Below, in pieces: positions 19,726-28,393 of a stretch of DNA of 64,000 nt. The notes beneath the pieces are model-generated. The model was not told the DNA's origin and did not search any database. It was given only the letters and a program-made list of their open reading frames with translations. The DNA is taken from the NCBI RefSeq assembly GCF_900106955.1, contig NZ_FNNI01000002.1, positions 248,001-312,000 of the forward strand, read 5' to 3'. The stretch is from Aidingimonas halophila (lineage in GTDB: Bacteria > Pseudomonadota > Gammaproteobacteria > Pseudomonadales > Halomonadaceae). Both the position numbers and the translations under genes were made by a program. Numbering within the stretch: position 1 is the stretch's first letter; the number at the start of each line of letters is the position of its first letter.

Positions 19726-21807
19726 ATGGCCAATGACGCTAACGACCCAAGGACGACTTCGCAGGCTCCCCAAGACCGCATCAACCCTATCGTCTTCTAT
19801 GGATCGACCATCGGCATCGTGGTCTTCGCGTTGTGGACGATGCTCTTCACTGGCCCTGCCAGCGCCGTCATCAATGCCGTGTTGGGCTGGATTTCCGATA
19901 CCTTCGGCTGGTTCTATTTCGTTGCCGTAGTGGCGTATCTGGTGTTCGTCATTGCCATCGGGCTCTCTCGCTACGGCAAGCTCAGGTTGGGTCCAGCGCA
20001 CTCCACGCCGGATTTCAATGTCGTCACCTGGGCTGCCATGCTGTTTTCCGCCGGAATCGGTATCGATCTGCTGTTCTTCTGCATCGCTGAACCGGTCACC
20101 CAGTTCCTGGCTCCTCCCGAGGGTGATGCCGAAACCGTAGCCGCCGCCCGGCATGCCATGGAACTCACCTTCCTCCATTGGGGCCTGTCCGGCTGGGGGA
20201 TCTACACGCTGGTCGGCATGTCGCTGGCGTTCTTCAGTTATCGGCACGGATTGCCGTTGACCATCCGCTCGGCGCTTTACCCGATCTTCGGCAAGCGCAT
20301 CAATGGCCCTATCGGCAACACTGTCGATATCGCCGCCGTCCTCGGGACCATCTTCGGCATCGCGACCAGCCTTGGCATCGGTATCATCCAGCTCAATTTC
20401 GGCCTCGATTACATGTTCGGCATTCCCGAAAGCACCGTGACCCAGGCGGCGCTGGCGATCATGATCGTGGTGTTTTCCGCCATTTCGGCAGTCACCGGCG
20501 TCGACAAGGGCATCCGACGGCTCTCCGAGTTCAATATGCTGCTGGCGCTGTTACTGATGCTGTTCGTGCTGTTTTCCGGGCAGACCCTGTTCCTGCTCAA
20601 TGCCCTGGTGCTGAACGTCGGCGACTATCTGAGCAATTTCGTCAGTCTGTCGATGAATACCTATGCCTTCGATCCACCCTCCGACTGGCTCAATGCCTGG
20701 ACCGTGTTCTTCTGGGCCTGGTGGATCGCCTGGGGGCCTTTCGTCGGGCTGTTTCTGGCCCGGATCTCGCGAGGGCGCACCATTCGCCAGTTCGTTGCCG
20801 GCACCTTGATCCTGCCGCTGTCGTTCATGATGGCGTGGATGTCGATCATGGGGAACAGCGCCATCGAACTGGTCATGAATGACACCGGGGTCGCCGAATT
20901 CGGCCAGCAGGCCATGGAGAACCCCGGCTCATCGATCTATCTGTTCTTGCAGAGCTATCCCGCCGTCGCCTTGACGACCGGCGTGGTGACCGTGCTGGCG
21001 ATCGTGTTCTTCGTGACCTCGGGCGATTCCGGGTCGCTGGTGCTTTCCAATCTGACCTCGATACTCACCGACCCCAATCATGATGCCCCCGCCTGGATGC
21101 GCATTCTCTGGGCGGCCATCATCGGTATCCTGACGCTGGCCTTGTTGATGGCCGGCGGACTGGGGGCATTGCAGAGTGCCGTAGTGATCATGGGGCTGCC
21201 CTTCGCTTTCGTGCTCTTCTTGATGATGATTGGACTGTTCAAGGCGTTGAAGGTGGAGGGGCTCAAGGAGGACAGCTTCCACGGCAGCATGGCAGGCCAT
21301 CTGTCCGGCCGCACCGATGCGGGCGAAGGGGCGGCCCGCAACTGGCGTCAACGACTAGCCCGTGCCGTCAGTTTCCCCAGCCATGAGCAGGCGCGCCGAT
21401 TCCTCCAGGAAATCGGGAAACCCGCCATGGAGGAGATTCGAGAGGTCCTGACGGAAAAAGGGTTCCCGGTAGATATCGTTGAAGGTGACGGAAATAATGA
21501 GCACCTGGCCTTGAATGTCGATCTGGGCGGCGAACAGGATTTCACCTACCAGATCTGGCCACGGCGCTGTGCCATGCCAGCCTTCTCGATTCGTGCCACG
21601 CGCGCGGATTCCCATTATTACCGCCTCGAGGTCCATATCATCGAAGGCGGACAAGGGTACGATGTGGCCGGCTATTCCAAGGAACAACTGATCGCCGACA
21701 TTCTCGACCAATATGAGCGCCATCTGTTATTCCTGCATCACCAGCGGGAATTGCCCGGCGGCGACACTGCCATGCCGGACGACCCCACTACGGCAGGACG
21801 CGGATGA
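19726..21807 (+). CDS. betT: BCCT family transporter, choline carrier BetT type
   Basis: A 693-residue betaine/choline/carnitine transporter. ATG 19726 follows an AAAAGGAG ribosome-binding site, and the in-frame ATGs further up are rejected. About twelve hydrophobic helices span 30-505, with the BCCT signature FFWAWWIAWGPFVGLFLARISRG. A C-terminal cytosolic tail of about 170 residues follows; such tails sense osmotic stress in BetT and BetP. The adjacent choline dehydrogenase gene supports choline as the substrate, for making glycine betaine under salt stress. The betA start lies 14 bp after the stop codon. Confidence 0.92.
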   Translation: MANDANDPRTTSQAPQDRINPIVFYGSTIGIVVFALWTMLFTGPASAVINAVLGWISDTFGWFYFVAVVAYLVFVIAIGLSRYGKLRLGPAHSTPDFNVVTWAAMLFSAGIGIDLLFFCIAEPVTQFLAPPEGDAETVAAARHAMELTFLHWGLSGWGIYTLVGMSLAFFSYRHGLPLTIRSALYPIFGKRINGPIGNTVDIAAVLGTIFGIATSLGIGIIQLNFGLDYMFGIPESTVTQAALAIMIVVFSAISAVTGVDKGIRRLSEFNMLLALLLMLFVLFSGQTLFLLNALVLNVGDYLSNFVSLSMNTYAFDPPSDWLNAWTVFFWAWWIAWGPFVGLFLARISRGRTIRQFVAGTLILPLSFMMAWMSIMGNSAIELVMNDTGVAEFGQQAMENPGSSIYLFLQSYPAVALTTGVVTVLAIVFFVTSGDSGSLVLSNLTSILTDPNHDAPAWMRILWAAIIGILTLALLMAGGLGALQSAVVIMGLPFAFVLFLMMIGLFKALKVEGLKEDSFHGSMAGHLSGRTDAGEGAARNWRQRLARAVSFPSHEQARRFLQEIGKPAMEEIREVLTEKGFPVDIVEGDGNNEHLALNVDLGGEQDFTYQIWPRRCAMPAFSIRATRADSHYYRLEVHIIEGGQGYDVAGYSKEQLIADILDQYERHLLFLHHQRELPGGDTAMPDDPTTAGRG

Positions 21808-21820
21808 GAGGAGACACGGA

Positions 21821-23509
21821 ATGAGCGAGGCGAGATTCGATCGGTCGTTCGACTACATCATCGTCGGTACCGGGTCGGCGGGCGCCGTACTGGCGGATCG
21901 ATTGAGCGCCGACGGTGACAACGAGGTGCTGGCACTGGAGTTCGGCGGCAAGGACAACTCCATCTATATCCAGATGCCAACCGCTTTTTCCATTCCACTC
22001 AACAAGCCACGTTTCGACTGGGAGCTGTATACCGAACCCGAGTCCGGACTGGCCGGTCGACGTATCCATCAAGCACGCGGCAAGGTCATCGGCGGCTCCT
22101 CGTCGATCAATGGCATGGCGTATGTCCGCGGCTGCGCAGGGGATTACGAAGAATGGGTCGAGCTCGGCGCCGAAGGCTGGAACTATGCCGATGTCCTGCC
22201 CTATTTCAAGCGGGCCGAAGACTGTCTGTATGGCGACGACGCATATCGCTCCACCGGTGGGCCATTGGGCGTCTGCAATGGCAACAACATGAAGAACCCA
22301 CTGTACCGCGCCTTCATCGAGGCAGGCCGACAGGCCGGCTATGGGGAAAGCGAGGATTACAACGGCTATCGACAGGAAGGCTTCTGTCGCATGGACATGA
22401 CGGTGCGCGATGGGGTCCGCTGTTCGACGGCCAATGCTTATCTCAAGCCGGCGTTGAAACGCGCCAACCTCCATCTGGAGATGCATGCTCTCACCACCCG
22501 CATCCTCATGGAGGGTAAACGCGCCGTCGGCGTCGAATATCGCCAGCATGGCAAGGTGGTACGCGTACAGGCGCGTCGTGAAGTCATCCTGTCCGCCAGT
22601 GCCTTCAACTCCCCCAAGTTGTTGATGCTCTCCGGTATCGGCCCGGCCGAACATCTCAAGCAGCATGGCATCGAGGTCGTACATGACCTACCCGGTGTCG
22701 GCGAGAACCTTCAGGATCACCTGGAAGTCTGGGTGCAGCAACATTGCACACAGAAGATCACGCTGAACGGTTGGCTCAATCCATTGGGGCAGTTGCTGAT
22801 CGGTGCGCGCTGGTTTTTCTTCAAGAAAGGCCTGGGGGCAAGTAACCAGTTCGAGTCCAACGGCTACATCCGCAGTCGGGCCGGCCTGAAATATCCGGAC
22901 ATCCAGTATCATTTCCTGGCCGGCGCCATCGCCTACGATGGCTCCAGCGCCGCTAGAGGCCACGGGTTTCAGGTCCACCTGGGCGCCAACAAACCCAAGA
23001 GCCGAGGCCATGTGCGGCTCAAATCGAGCGACCCATCCGCTCCGCCCGAGCTGGTTTTCAACTATCTTCAGGAGGAAGAGGACAAACAGGCGTACCGCCG
23101 TGCCCTGCGCCTGACCCGAGAGATCTTCGCGCAACCCGCGCTCGACCCTTACCGTGGAGAGGAACTCTCACCCGGCCGGGCCGTACAAAGCGACGACGAG
23201 ATCGATGACTGGGTCGCTCGCACTGCGGAAACCGCTTATCACCCTTGTGGCAGTTGTCGGATGGGAACCGATAGCATGGCCGTAGTCGACACCGAATGCC
23301 GTGTGCACGGTGTCGACAATCTGCGTGTCGTCGATTCTTCCATTATGCCCACCGTCACCAATGGCAACATCAATGCCCCGACCATCATGATCGGTGAAAA
23401 AGGCGCTGACCACATTCTGGGACGCGAGCCACTGGCTCCCTCCGAAGCCCCCGTCTTCGTCGTTCCGGACTGGGACAGCAAGCAGCGCGAAGGAGAGCCC
23501 CAACGGTGA
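21821..23509 (+). CDS. betA: Choline dehydrogenase
   Basis: A 562-residue GMC-family flavoenzyme that oxidises choline to betaine aldehyde (and can go on to betaine). The N-terminal FAD site is YIIVGTGSAGAVLADRL. The GMC signatures GKVIGGSSSINGMAYVRG and SAFNSPKLLMLSGIGP are present, as is the C-terminal active-site His region YHPCGSCRMG and VVDSSIMPTVTNGNINAPTIMIGEK. The start at 21821 has a GAGGAGA ribosome-binding site. No betB (betaine aldehyde dehydrogenase) or betI regulator lies next to it, unlike the common betIBA arrangement. Confidence 0.95.
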   Translation: MSEARFDRSFDYIIVGTGSAGAVLADRLSADGDNEVLALEFGGKDNSIYIQMPTAFSIPLNKPRFDWELYTEPESGLAGRRIHQARGKVIGGSSSINGMAYVRGCAGDYEEWVELGAEGWNYADVLPYFKRAEDCLYGDDAYRSTGGPLGVCNGNNMKNPLYRAFIEAGRQAGYGESEDYNGYRQEGFCRMDMTVRDGVRCSTANAYLKPALKRANLHLEMHALTTRILMEGKRAVGVEYRQHGKVVRVQARREVILSASAFNSPKLLMLSGIGPAEHLKQHGIEVVHDLPGVGENLQDHLEVWVQQHCTQKITLNGWLNPLGQLLIGARWFFFKKGLGASNQFESNGYIRSRAGLKYPDIQYHFLAGAIAYDGSSAARGHGFQVHLGANKPKSRGHVRLKSSDPSAPPELVFNYLQEEEDKQAYRRALRLTREIFAQPALDPYRGEELSPGRAVQSDDEIDDWVARTAETAYHPCGSCRMGTDSMAVVDTECRVHGVDNLRVVDSSIMPTVTNGNINAPTIMIGEKGADHILGREPLAPSEAPVFVVPDWDSKQREGEPQR

Positions 23510-23559
23510 CCGACCGCCACAAAAACAACATCAACTGACAACACAAGGAGGGCATCTGC

Positions 23560-25218
23560 ATGAGGTACTTACCGATCCTTGCAATAGCCCCTCTCGGCAT
23601 TGCCGGCCAGCTACACGCCGAGGACACCCCGGGGAGGTTCGGCCACCCTAACGAAAAGAGTCTGGGTATCTATATCGGCAGTGACCTGACAGAGGATGGT
23701 GCCACCTATCTCGGCGGGTTCGGTCATGAGCCTTCCAGTCACTGGCTGGAAATCGTGCCATCACAAGAGCATCCCGAGGGAGCGACCATGACGGTCGGCG
23801 TGACCGAGGACGCGCGCATCCCCGGCGAACTGACCGAGATTCCACAGGTAGAGGAAACCTTCAAGTACATCACTTCCAACTACTCGGAATTTGCGGGCTT
23901 TCCACCACCGCTCACGAATGGCGGATTGAATGAGCATGGTGTCGCGGCACGCGATATCTGGTCGCCCTCACGACCGGAACTCGTGGAGATGTCGGAAGAG
24001 GCTGCTGAAGATGAGCCCCAGACCGGCCCGCAGTACAGCGACCTCGCCCGCATCGCCATGGAGCGCGCGACATCGGCTCGAGAGGCCGTAGAGATCATCG
24101 GAAGTCTCATCGATGAACACGGTTTCTCGACCTATGGAGGCAACTCGCATCTATTTGCCGACGAAAACGAAGGCTGGGTTTTCATCAACTATGCCGGCGC
24201 CAAGGGGCTTTGGGCTGCAGAACGGCTGGAAGCCGATGAAGTGCGAGTTTCCTACCCGGGATATATCAATGAATTCCCCGCCTCTCCCGACGACGATGAC
24301 GATTACATGGCCTCCGACAACCTCATCGACTTCGCTCGTGAACAGGCGTGGTGGGATGGTAACGGCGACTCCCTCGACCTTCAGGAAGTCTATGGACAAC
24401 CGTTTCCGGCTGAAGATCCCGGCGACTTCTATCCCAGCTTCTATACCGAGGGGCGTAACCCTCCCGAACGCGAGGAGGAGCTTCGGGATATGGCCCCCAT
24501 CAAGCTGAAAGACATGCTCGCCTATGTACGCGACCCCCGCTGGTCTACGGACTTCTCCGGCTACGGTCAGGTCGCGCAGATACGCCCGGACACCCACCCT
24601 GAACTGCAAACGCTATGGGTCGCCGTCACCAGTGCCATCACGACACCCTTCGTCCCGATTCCTATCGGTACCGAAGAAGTACCGCCGGAGTTCAAGCAGC
24701 ATCGTTACATGACCAAGGATGCCGATTCTCACTTCCTGGATCCGGATTATGGTCCATTGGAAGCGACTCGATATGCCACTCGAACCTTCAAGCGCCTGCT
24801 CTACCACACCTGTGAAAATCCTCAGGATTTCCTGCAACCGGTGACCGGCGATATCGAAGCATTCGAGCAGAACCTGCTGGATTCCCGCGCACGCATCGAA
24901 CGTGAAGCGCTCGCCCTGTTTGAGTCAGATGAAGGCGACGAGGCGCGTCGGTACCTCACCGATATGACCCAGCGCTCACTGCTCGACAGCCTGGCGCTCG
25001 GCGAAGACCTGGTCCGCAACGTGGAACGGCAAACCCGTGACAGATATGGCATCCGCATGCCCGAGGGCGAAGCCAGCAAGGGCGATACGACACCGGCGAC
25101 GAGCCAGCATATGGCACGTGAAGGATGGGGCGCCATGATTCACTGTTACCAGCAATCCATGGATGAATATCCACGTGAGCATGGTCGCTACGAAGAGGAC
25201 AGAGCCCTGAGGCCTTGA
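23560..25218 (+). CDS. C69-family dipeptidase homologue with Ser at the nucleophile position
   Basis: A 552-residue secreted protein with a 20-residue signal peptide (cleavage near LHA-ED). The body matches the C69/U34 peptidases, Ntn-hydrolases whose mature N-terminal Cys is the nucleophile, normally in a C-T-x-x-x-x-G motif followed by a DG and a GRTED-like motif. Here the aligned segment is S34-LGIYIG-SDLTEDGATYLGGFGHE, so the Cys is a Ser and the downstream Arg/Glu of the second motif are also changed. Later family blocks (NEHGVAARDIWSP, GNSHLFADENEGWVF) are kept. It may use Ser, or may be inactive. It is 50 bp downstream of betA on the same strand. Confidence 0.75.
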   Translation: MRYLPILAIAPLGIAGQLHAEDTPGRFGHPNEKSLGIYIGSDLTEDGATYLGGFGHEPSSHWLEIVPSQEHPEGATMTVGVTEDARIPGELTEIPQVEETFKYITSNYSEFAGFPPPLTNGGLNEHGVAARDIWSPSRPELVEMSEEAAEDEPQTGPQYSDLARIAMERATSAREAVEIIGSLIDEHGFSTYGGNSHLFADENEGWVFINYAGAKGLWAAERLEADEVRVSYPGYINEFPASPDDDDDYMASDNLIDFAREQAWWDGNGDSLDLQEVYGQPFPAEDPGDFYPSFYTEGRNPPEREEELRDMAPIKLKDMLAYVRDPRWSTDFSGYGQVAQIRPDTHPELQTLWVAVTSAITTPFVPIPIGTEEVPPEFKQHRYMTKDADSHFLDPDYGPLEATRYATRTFKRLLYHTCENPQDFLQPVTGDIEAFEQNLLDSRARIEREALALFESDEGDEARRYLTDMTQRSLLDSLALGEDLVRNVERQTRDRYGIRMPEGEASKGDTTPATSQHMAREGWGAMIHCYQQSMDEYPREHGRYEEDRALRP

Positions 25219-25274
25219 CGCCACTACCATTCGGACTCACCGTCGGTCGATCCTTCAGGGATCGATCGACTCGT

Positions 25275-26417
25275 TCAGTCATTCGCCGTCGCGGCTCGCT
25301 CGATGATGGGACGCCATTCGGCCTCGACGGGCATGCCAAAGGTGTCGCGAAGAACCCGTTCGATCCCGTCACCATCCAGGAGATACCGTTCACTCTCACC
25401 CTCGACGGGGCGAATGGTGAATTGTCGATCGGCCAGCGTATAACGAGCGTCCGGTGTCGTGCGCGCCACAGTGAGATGATGCCGGAAGTGCGATGTCGGA
25501 TGCGTCGAGGTGAACCAGTTGGGCAGCTCGTAATCGACGTCGAGTTGCGGCTCAAGCGAGAGCGCATAAAGTGATGACCAGCGTGAGTCCAGCCACACCT
25601 GCACCATCAGTTCATCCCCATAGGAAATGACACGATATACGCCATGAGGAGTCTCTTGTGGCTCGGATGTATCCATGCGTAGCGGTGCGACTGACACATT
25701 CCCGCCGAATCCGACATCCACCAGCCAGGGACGGCCTTCCAGCATGATGCGCAACGCCATGTGGGTACGCGGCCGAGGGGCCGCGCCGGCCAGTGACTGC
25801 CAATAGACCCTGGCGGCAAGGCCTTCGACCTCGAAACCGATCGCCTCCAATGCACGCTTGAGCAGGCTGTTGTGCTCGAAGCAGTAACCACCGCGATGTC
25901 CCTCGATCAACTTGGCATCCACCGCCGTCGGCGAAATATCGACCCCCCGACCCAGCAGAATGTCGATGTTTTCGAACACAATGGACGCGGGATGACGTTC
26001 ATGGAGTGCACACAACGTCACCAGGGTCGGCGAACGCGGACCGGTATAACCGATTCTGGCGAAGTAGGCATCGAGATCGAGTTCAGGGTCACGATCCTTG
26101 CCGGTCAATGCCGACAGAATTTGTCCTACGGCCAGTGGCGCCAAGGTATCCAGGAAACGTATCTGCGGATCCTGACGGGTAAACGCTTGCTTCAACCGTT
26201 CGCTGGCGGGGCCCAGCAGGCCCCGACCGAAGGCGATCAGATCGAAATCCTCGGCATCGAACCGGTCGGCGGCATTTTCGACATCCGTCGTGCCCCGGAC
26301 ATCGACCCCCAGCTCGAGGAGTTCCTGCCTCACCATATCCAGCACTTCAGGCGCACGTCCCAACAACAGGACACGTGCTCCGGTCAACCAGTTTGGTGGT
26401 TGATTGTCGTCGTTCAT
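25275..26417 (-). CDS. Arylamine N-acetyltransferase with an N-terminal receiver-like domain
   Basis: A 380-residue fusion. Residues about 120-375 are an arylamine N-acetyltransferase (NAT) with the Cys-His-Asp triad visible at Cys179 (RGGYCFEHN), His219 (RTHMALRI) and Asp234 (WLVDVGFGG). These enzymes acetylate arylamines and hydrazines from acetyl-CoA. Residues 12-105 form an extra alpha/beta domain (ARVLLLGRAPEVLDMV, FDLIAFGRG) with the rhythm of a receiver or Rossmann fold, but without a clear phosphoacceptor Asp. NATs are usually about 270-290 residues and lack it. The gene is preceded by a strong MerR-type promoter at 26489-26519, so it is likely induced by a redox or drug signal. Confidence 0.85.
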   Translation of the reverse strand: MNDDNQPPNWLTGARVLLLGRAPEVLDMVRQELLELGVDVRGTTDVENAADRFDAEDFDLIAFGRGLLGPASERLKQAFTRQDPQIRFLDTLAPLAVGQILSALTGKDRDPELDLDAYFARIGYTGPRSPTLVTLCALHERHPASIVFENIDILLGRGVDISPTAVDAKLIEGHRGGYCFEHNSLLKRALEAIGFEVEGLAARVYWQSLAGAAPRPRTHMALRIMLEGRPWLVDVGFGGNVSVAPLRMDTSEPQETPHGVYRVISYGDELMVQVWLDSRWSSLYALSLEPQLDVDYELPNWFTSTHPTSHFRHHLTVARTTPDARYTLADRQFTIRPVEGESERYLLDGDGIERVLRDTFGMPVEAEWRPIIERAATAND

Positions 26418-26488
26418 GCGACCTCCCTGTCATCGAGTGTGATCAGGATACACGGCATCCGCCACTCGCTGCTTACGAAATGAACGTC

Positions 26489-26519
26489 TTTATAAGACCT
26501 CAACCATGGTTGAGGTCAA
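26489..26519 (-). promoter_or_regulatory. MerR/SoxR-type promoter with 19-bp spacer
   Basis: On the minus strand, a -35 TTGACC (26514-26519) and a -10 TATAAA (26489-26494) are separated by exactly 19 bp, the over-long spacing typical of promoters activated by MerR-family proteins. The spacer region holds a perfect 22-bp palindrome (26496-26517) of the form CCTCAA-N6-TTGAGG, which equals the SoxR box arms of enterobacteria and pseudomonads, though the central six bases (CCATGG) differ from the usual GTTAAC. It points at the NAT gene, whose start is about 70 bp downstream. No MerR regulator is encoded in the window. Confidence 0.8.
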
Positions 26520-26605
26520 GGGTTGGCAATGTCATGTCGAGTCAGAACGTTTCACACTTTAGTCGCTTGGCATAGCCCGACTTCGACACTCAGTCCTGCC
26601 GCGGT

Positions 26606-26881
26606 TCAGTGCTCCCACTGACTGGACGGGACTCGCTGTAAATGTATGTGACTGATCAAACGGATGGTGGGTCGAACCAGAAACTGGAAACTGCCGATGA
26701 TGAAGCACCAGATTGCTCCTGTCTCCAGACTGGGATACAGGAACAGCACGCTGCCGACCAGAAACCAGACGGCAATGAAGAAGTCATTGATGATGCTGAG
26801 CACCTCATAACGGCGTCGGATAACCAACTCTTCTCGTCCGAGGTGGAATGTCAGTGGATTATCCATCGGCGTGTTGGCCAT
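26606..26881 (-). CDS. YrhK-like domain membrane protein
   Basis: A 91-residue protein with two hydrophobic segments (INDFFIAVWFLVGSVLFLYPS and WCFIIGSFQFLVRPTIRL), matching the small YrhK-like domain family of unknown function. ATG 26881 has a GGAAGAGAAG ribosome-binding site, and an upstream in-frame extension is rejected as it lacks one and is Arg/Cys-rich. The gene begins 31 bp after the stop codon of the bifunctional-nuclease/PDZ gene on the same strand, so the two are probably co-transcribed. Confidence 0.8.
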   Translation of the reverse strand: MANTPMDNPLTFHLGREELVIRRRYEVLSIINDFFIAVWFLVGSVLFLYPSLETGAIWCFIIGSFQFLVRPTIRLISHIHLQRVPSSQWEH

Positions 26882-26912
26882 AGTCTTCTCTTCCTTGCCA
26901 CATTCACATGTA

Positions 26913-27782
26913 CTATAAACGCAGCCCCGGCTCCTCCGGCTCCGGTTCACTCGGCCCCGGGGAGGGTATATCGGCCGGTAGCGCCAACTCCTCTATTTCG
27001 CCTTCCTGCCAATAACGCAAGCGAACCTCCGCGTCCGAGGGTGTTTTACGTACGAGTTCGAGATACCGCATCGGTTGCTCAGGTGTTTGGCCATTGACTT
27101 CAAACAGCAGCGCACCTGGCTCCATTCCGGCATCCTCGGCAGGACCGGCAACATCGCTGACCAATACGCCCTCTCGGTCGGGGAGTTCGAATGCATCGCG
27201 CAGATCATCGGTCACCGGGGTCACCGTGATACCCAACGCCGACACCACCTGGTCATCCATGCCCTGGTAATCGATACGCCGCGCCGCTTCCAGCACCTGG
27301 GGAGCAACATGAATGGTGGCACCGGTACGCAAGGACAAAGCGATTGCATCGCTGGGGCGACTATCGATTCGGATCGTTTCGTCTTGCCCCGCCTTTCTCA
27401 GTTCGAGCATACCGAGGAAGGCATCGTCTTCGATGGCGTCGACGTAAACCCGCTCCAGCGACACATCGACACCGTCGAGAACATTATCGAGCAACTCGTG
27501 AGTCATGGGACGGCGCGGTTGTTGATCGCGCAATCCTCTCTGGATGGCTTCGGCCTCTGCGGAACCGATCAGAATGGGGATCACTTCTTCGGCACCGGGT
27601 TCCCGCAATAACACGACCGGTGTCCCTATCGGGACGGCGATCGCCACCGAAGCGATCTCGACCTCGACCATGGTCTCCGGGTCCACGGCCAGTTCGCGCC
27701 CATCGGCGACACCGACCCAGACCATCAACAGCCCCCCCAGGAGCCAGGGAATGCTCGCATGCATGACTGTACGAATTAACAT
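26913..27782 (-). CDS. Secreted bifunctional-nuclease (DUF151) domain protein with PDZ domain
   Basis: About 289 residues from ATG 27782. It has an N-terminal signal peptide (VMHASIPWLLGGLLMVWVGVADG). A BFN/DUF151 domain follows (about 35-165; blocks GTPVVLLREPGAEEVIPILIG, MTHELLDNVLDGVDVSLERV and DSRPSDAIALSLRTG), then a C-terminal PDZ domain (about 190-265; VLVSDVAGPAEDAGMEPGALLFEVNGQ) and a Pro/Glu tail. BFN domains have been linked to nuclease activity in plants and Mycobacterium, but most bacterial versions are cytosolic and unstudied. A periplasmic BFN with a PDZ is unusual and suggests a scaffold or protease-adaptor role. The downstream partner is the YrhK-like gene. Confidence 0.8.
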   Translation of the reverse strand: MLIRTVMHASIPWLLGGLLMVWVGVADGRELAVDPETMVEVEIASVAIAVPIGTPVVLLREPGAEEVIPILIGSAEAEAIQRGLRDQQPRRPMTHELLDNVLDGVDVSLERVYVDAIEDDAFLGMLELRKAGQDETIRIDSRPSDAIALSLRTGATIHVAPQVLEAARRIDYQGMDDQVVSALGITVTPVTDDLRDAFELPDREGVLVSDVAGPAEDAGMEPGALLFEVNGQTPEQPMRYLELVRKTPSDAEVRLRYWQEGEIEELALPADIPSPGPSEPEPEEPGLRL

Positions 27783-27957
27783 CAACCACCGTCCTTCACG
27801 CCAGTGGAGGCATGTCCTGCTTGAAGCATGGCAGTGGCTTGCATTGGCTGCCATGAAAAATACGCTCCTCGGGCCGGACGATGTCGAATTCGGACGCTCC
27901 CATTCGACCAGGGAATGTCGATGCCACCTGGTCTGTATACAAGAGGAGAATGAGATC

Positions 27958-28383
27958 ATGCGCCTGAGTACTTACCTGATGTTCGATGGTACCTGCCAAT
28001 CGGCATTCCAATTCTATGAGCGCTGTCTCGGCGGTCACATCGAGGCCATGGCAACCTACGGCGAAATGCCGGAGGGTTGTGGTGAACCGGTACCCGCCGA
28101 GCAACATAACCGGATCATGCATGCCCGACTGGCGGTAGATGGACAGTGGTTGATGGGCTCCGACATGACATCGGTATGTCCGGTTCCCTACGAGGGCATC
28201 CATGGCACGCATATCACCCTCAATGTCGATACGCCGGAGGACGCCGAGCGCATTTTCGCGGCCTTGTCGGACAACGGCACGGTTCAGATGCCGCTCGAGG
28301 AAACCTTCTGGGCAGAACGTTTCGGCATGCTCATTGATCAGTATGGTGTGCCCTGGATGATCAACTGTGAAAAAGATGGGTAA
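27958..28383 (+). CDS. VOC family protein, PhnB/glyoxalase-like
   Basis: A 141-residue protein of the vicinal-oxygen-chelate superfamily, similar to PhnB-type 3-demethylubiquinone-like domains (block RLSTYLMFDGTCQSAFQFYERCLGGHIEAMATYGEMP, closing block WAERFGMLIDQYGVPWMIN). ATG 27958 is preceded by GAGGAGAATGAG. The metal residues of active glyoxalases are not clearly conserved, and the substrate is unknown. It stands alone, divergent from the secreted BFN gene and convergent with the rhomboid gene. Confidence 0.88.
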   Translation: MRLSTYLMFDGTCQSAFQFYERCLGGHIEAMATYGEMPEGCGEPVPAEQHNRIMHARLAVDGQWLMGSDMTSVCPVPYEGIHGTHITLNVDTPEDAERIFAALSDNGTVQMPLEETFWAERFGMLIDQYGVPWMINCEKDG

Positions 28384-28393
28384 TGTGCGTCAT

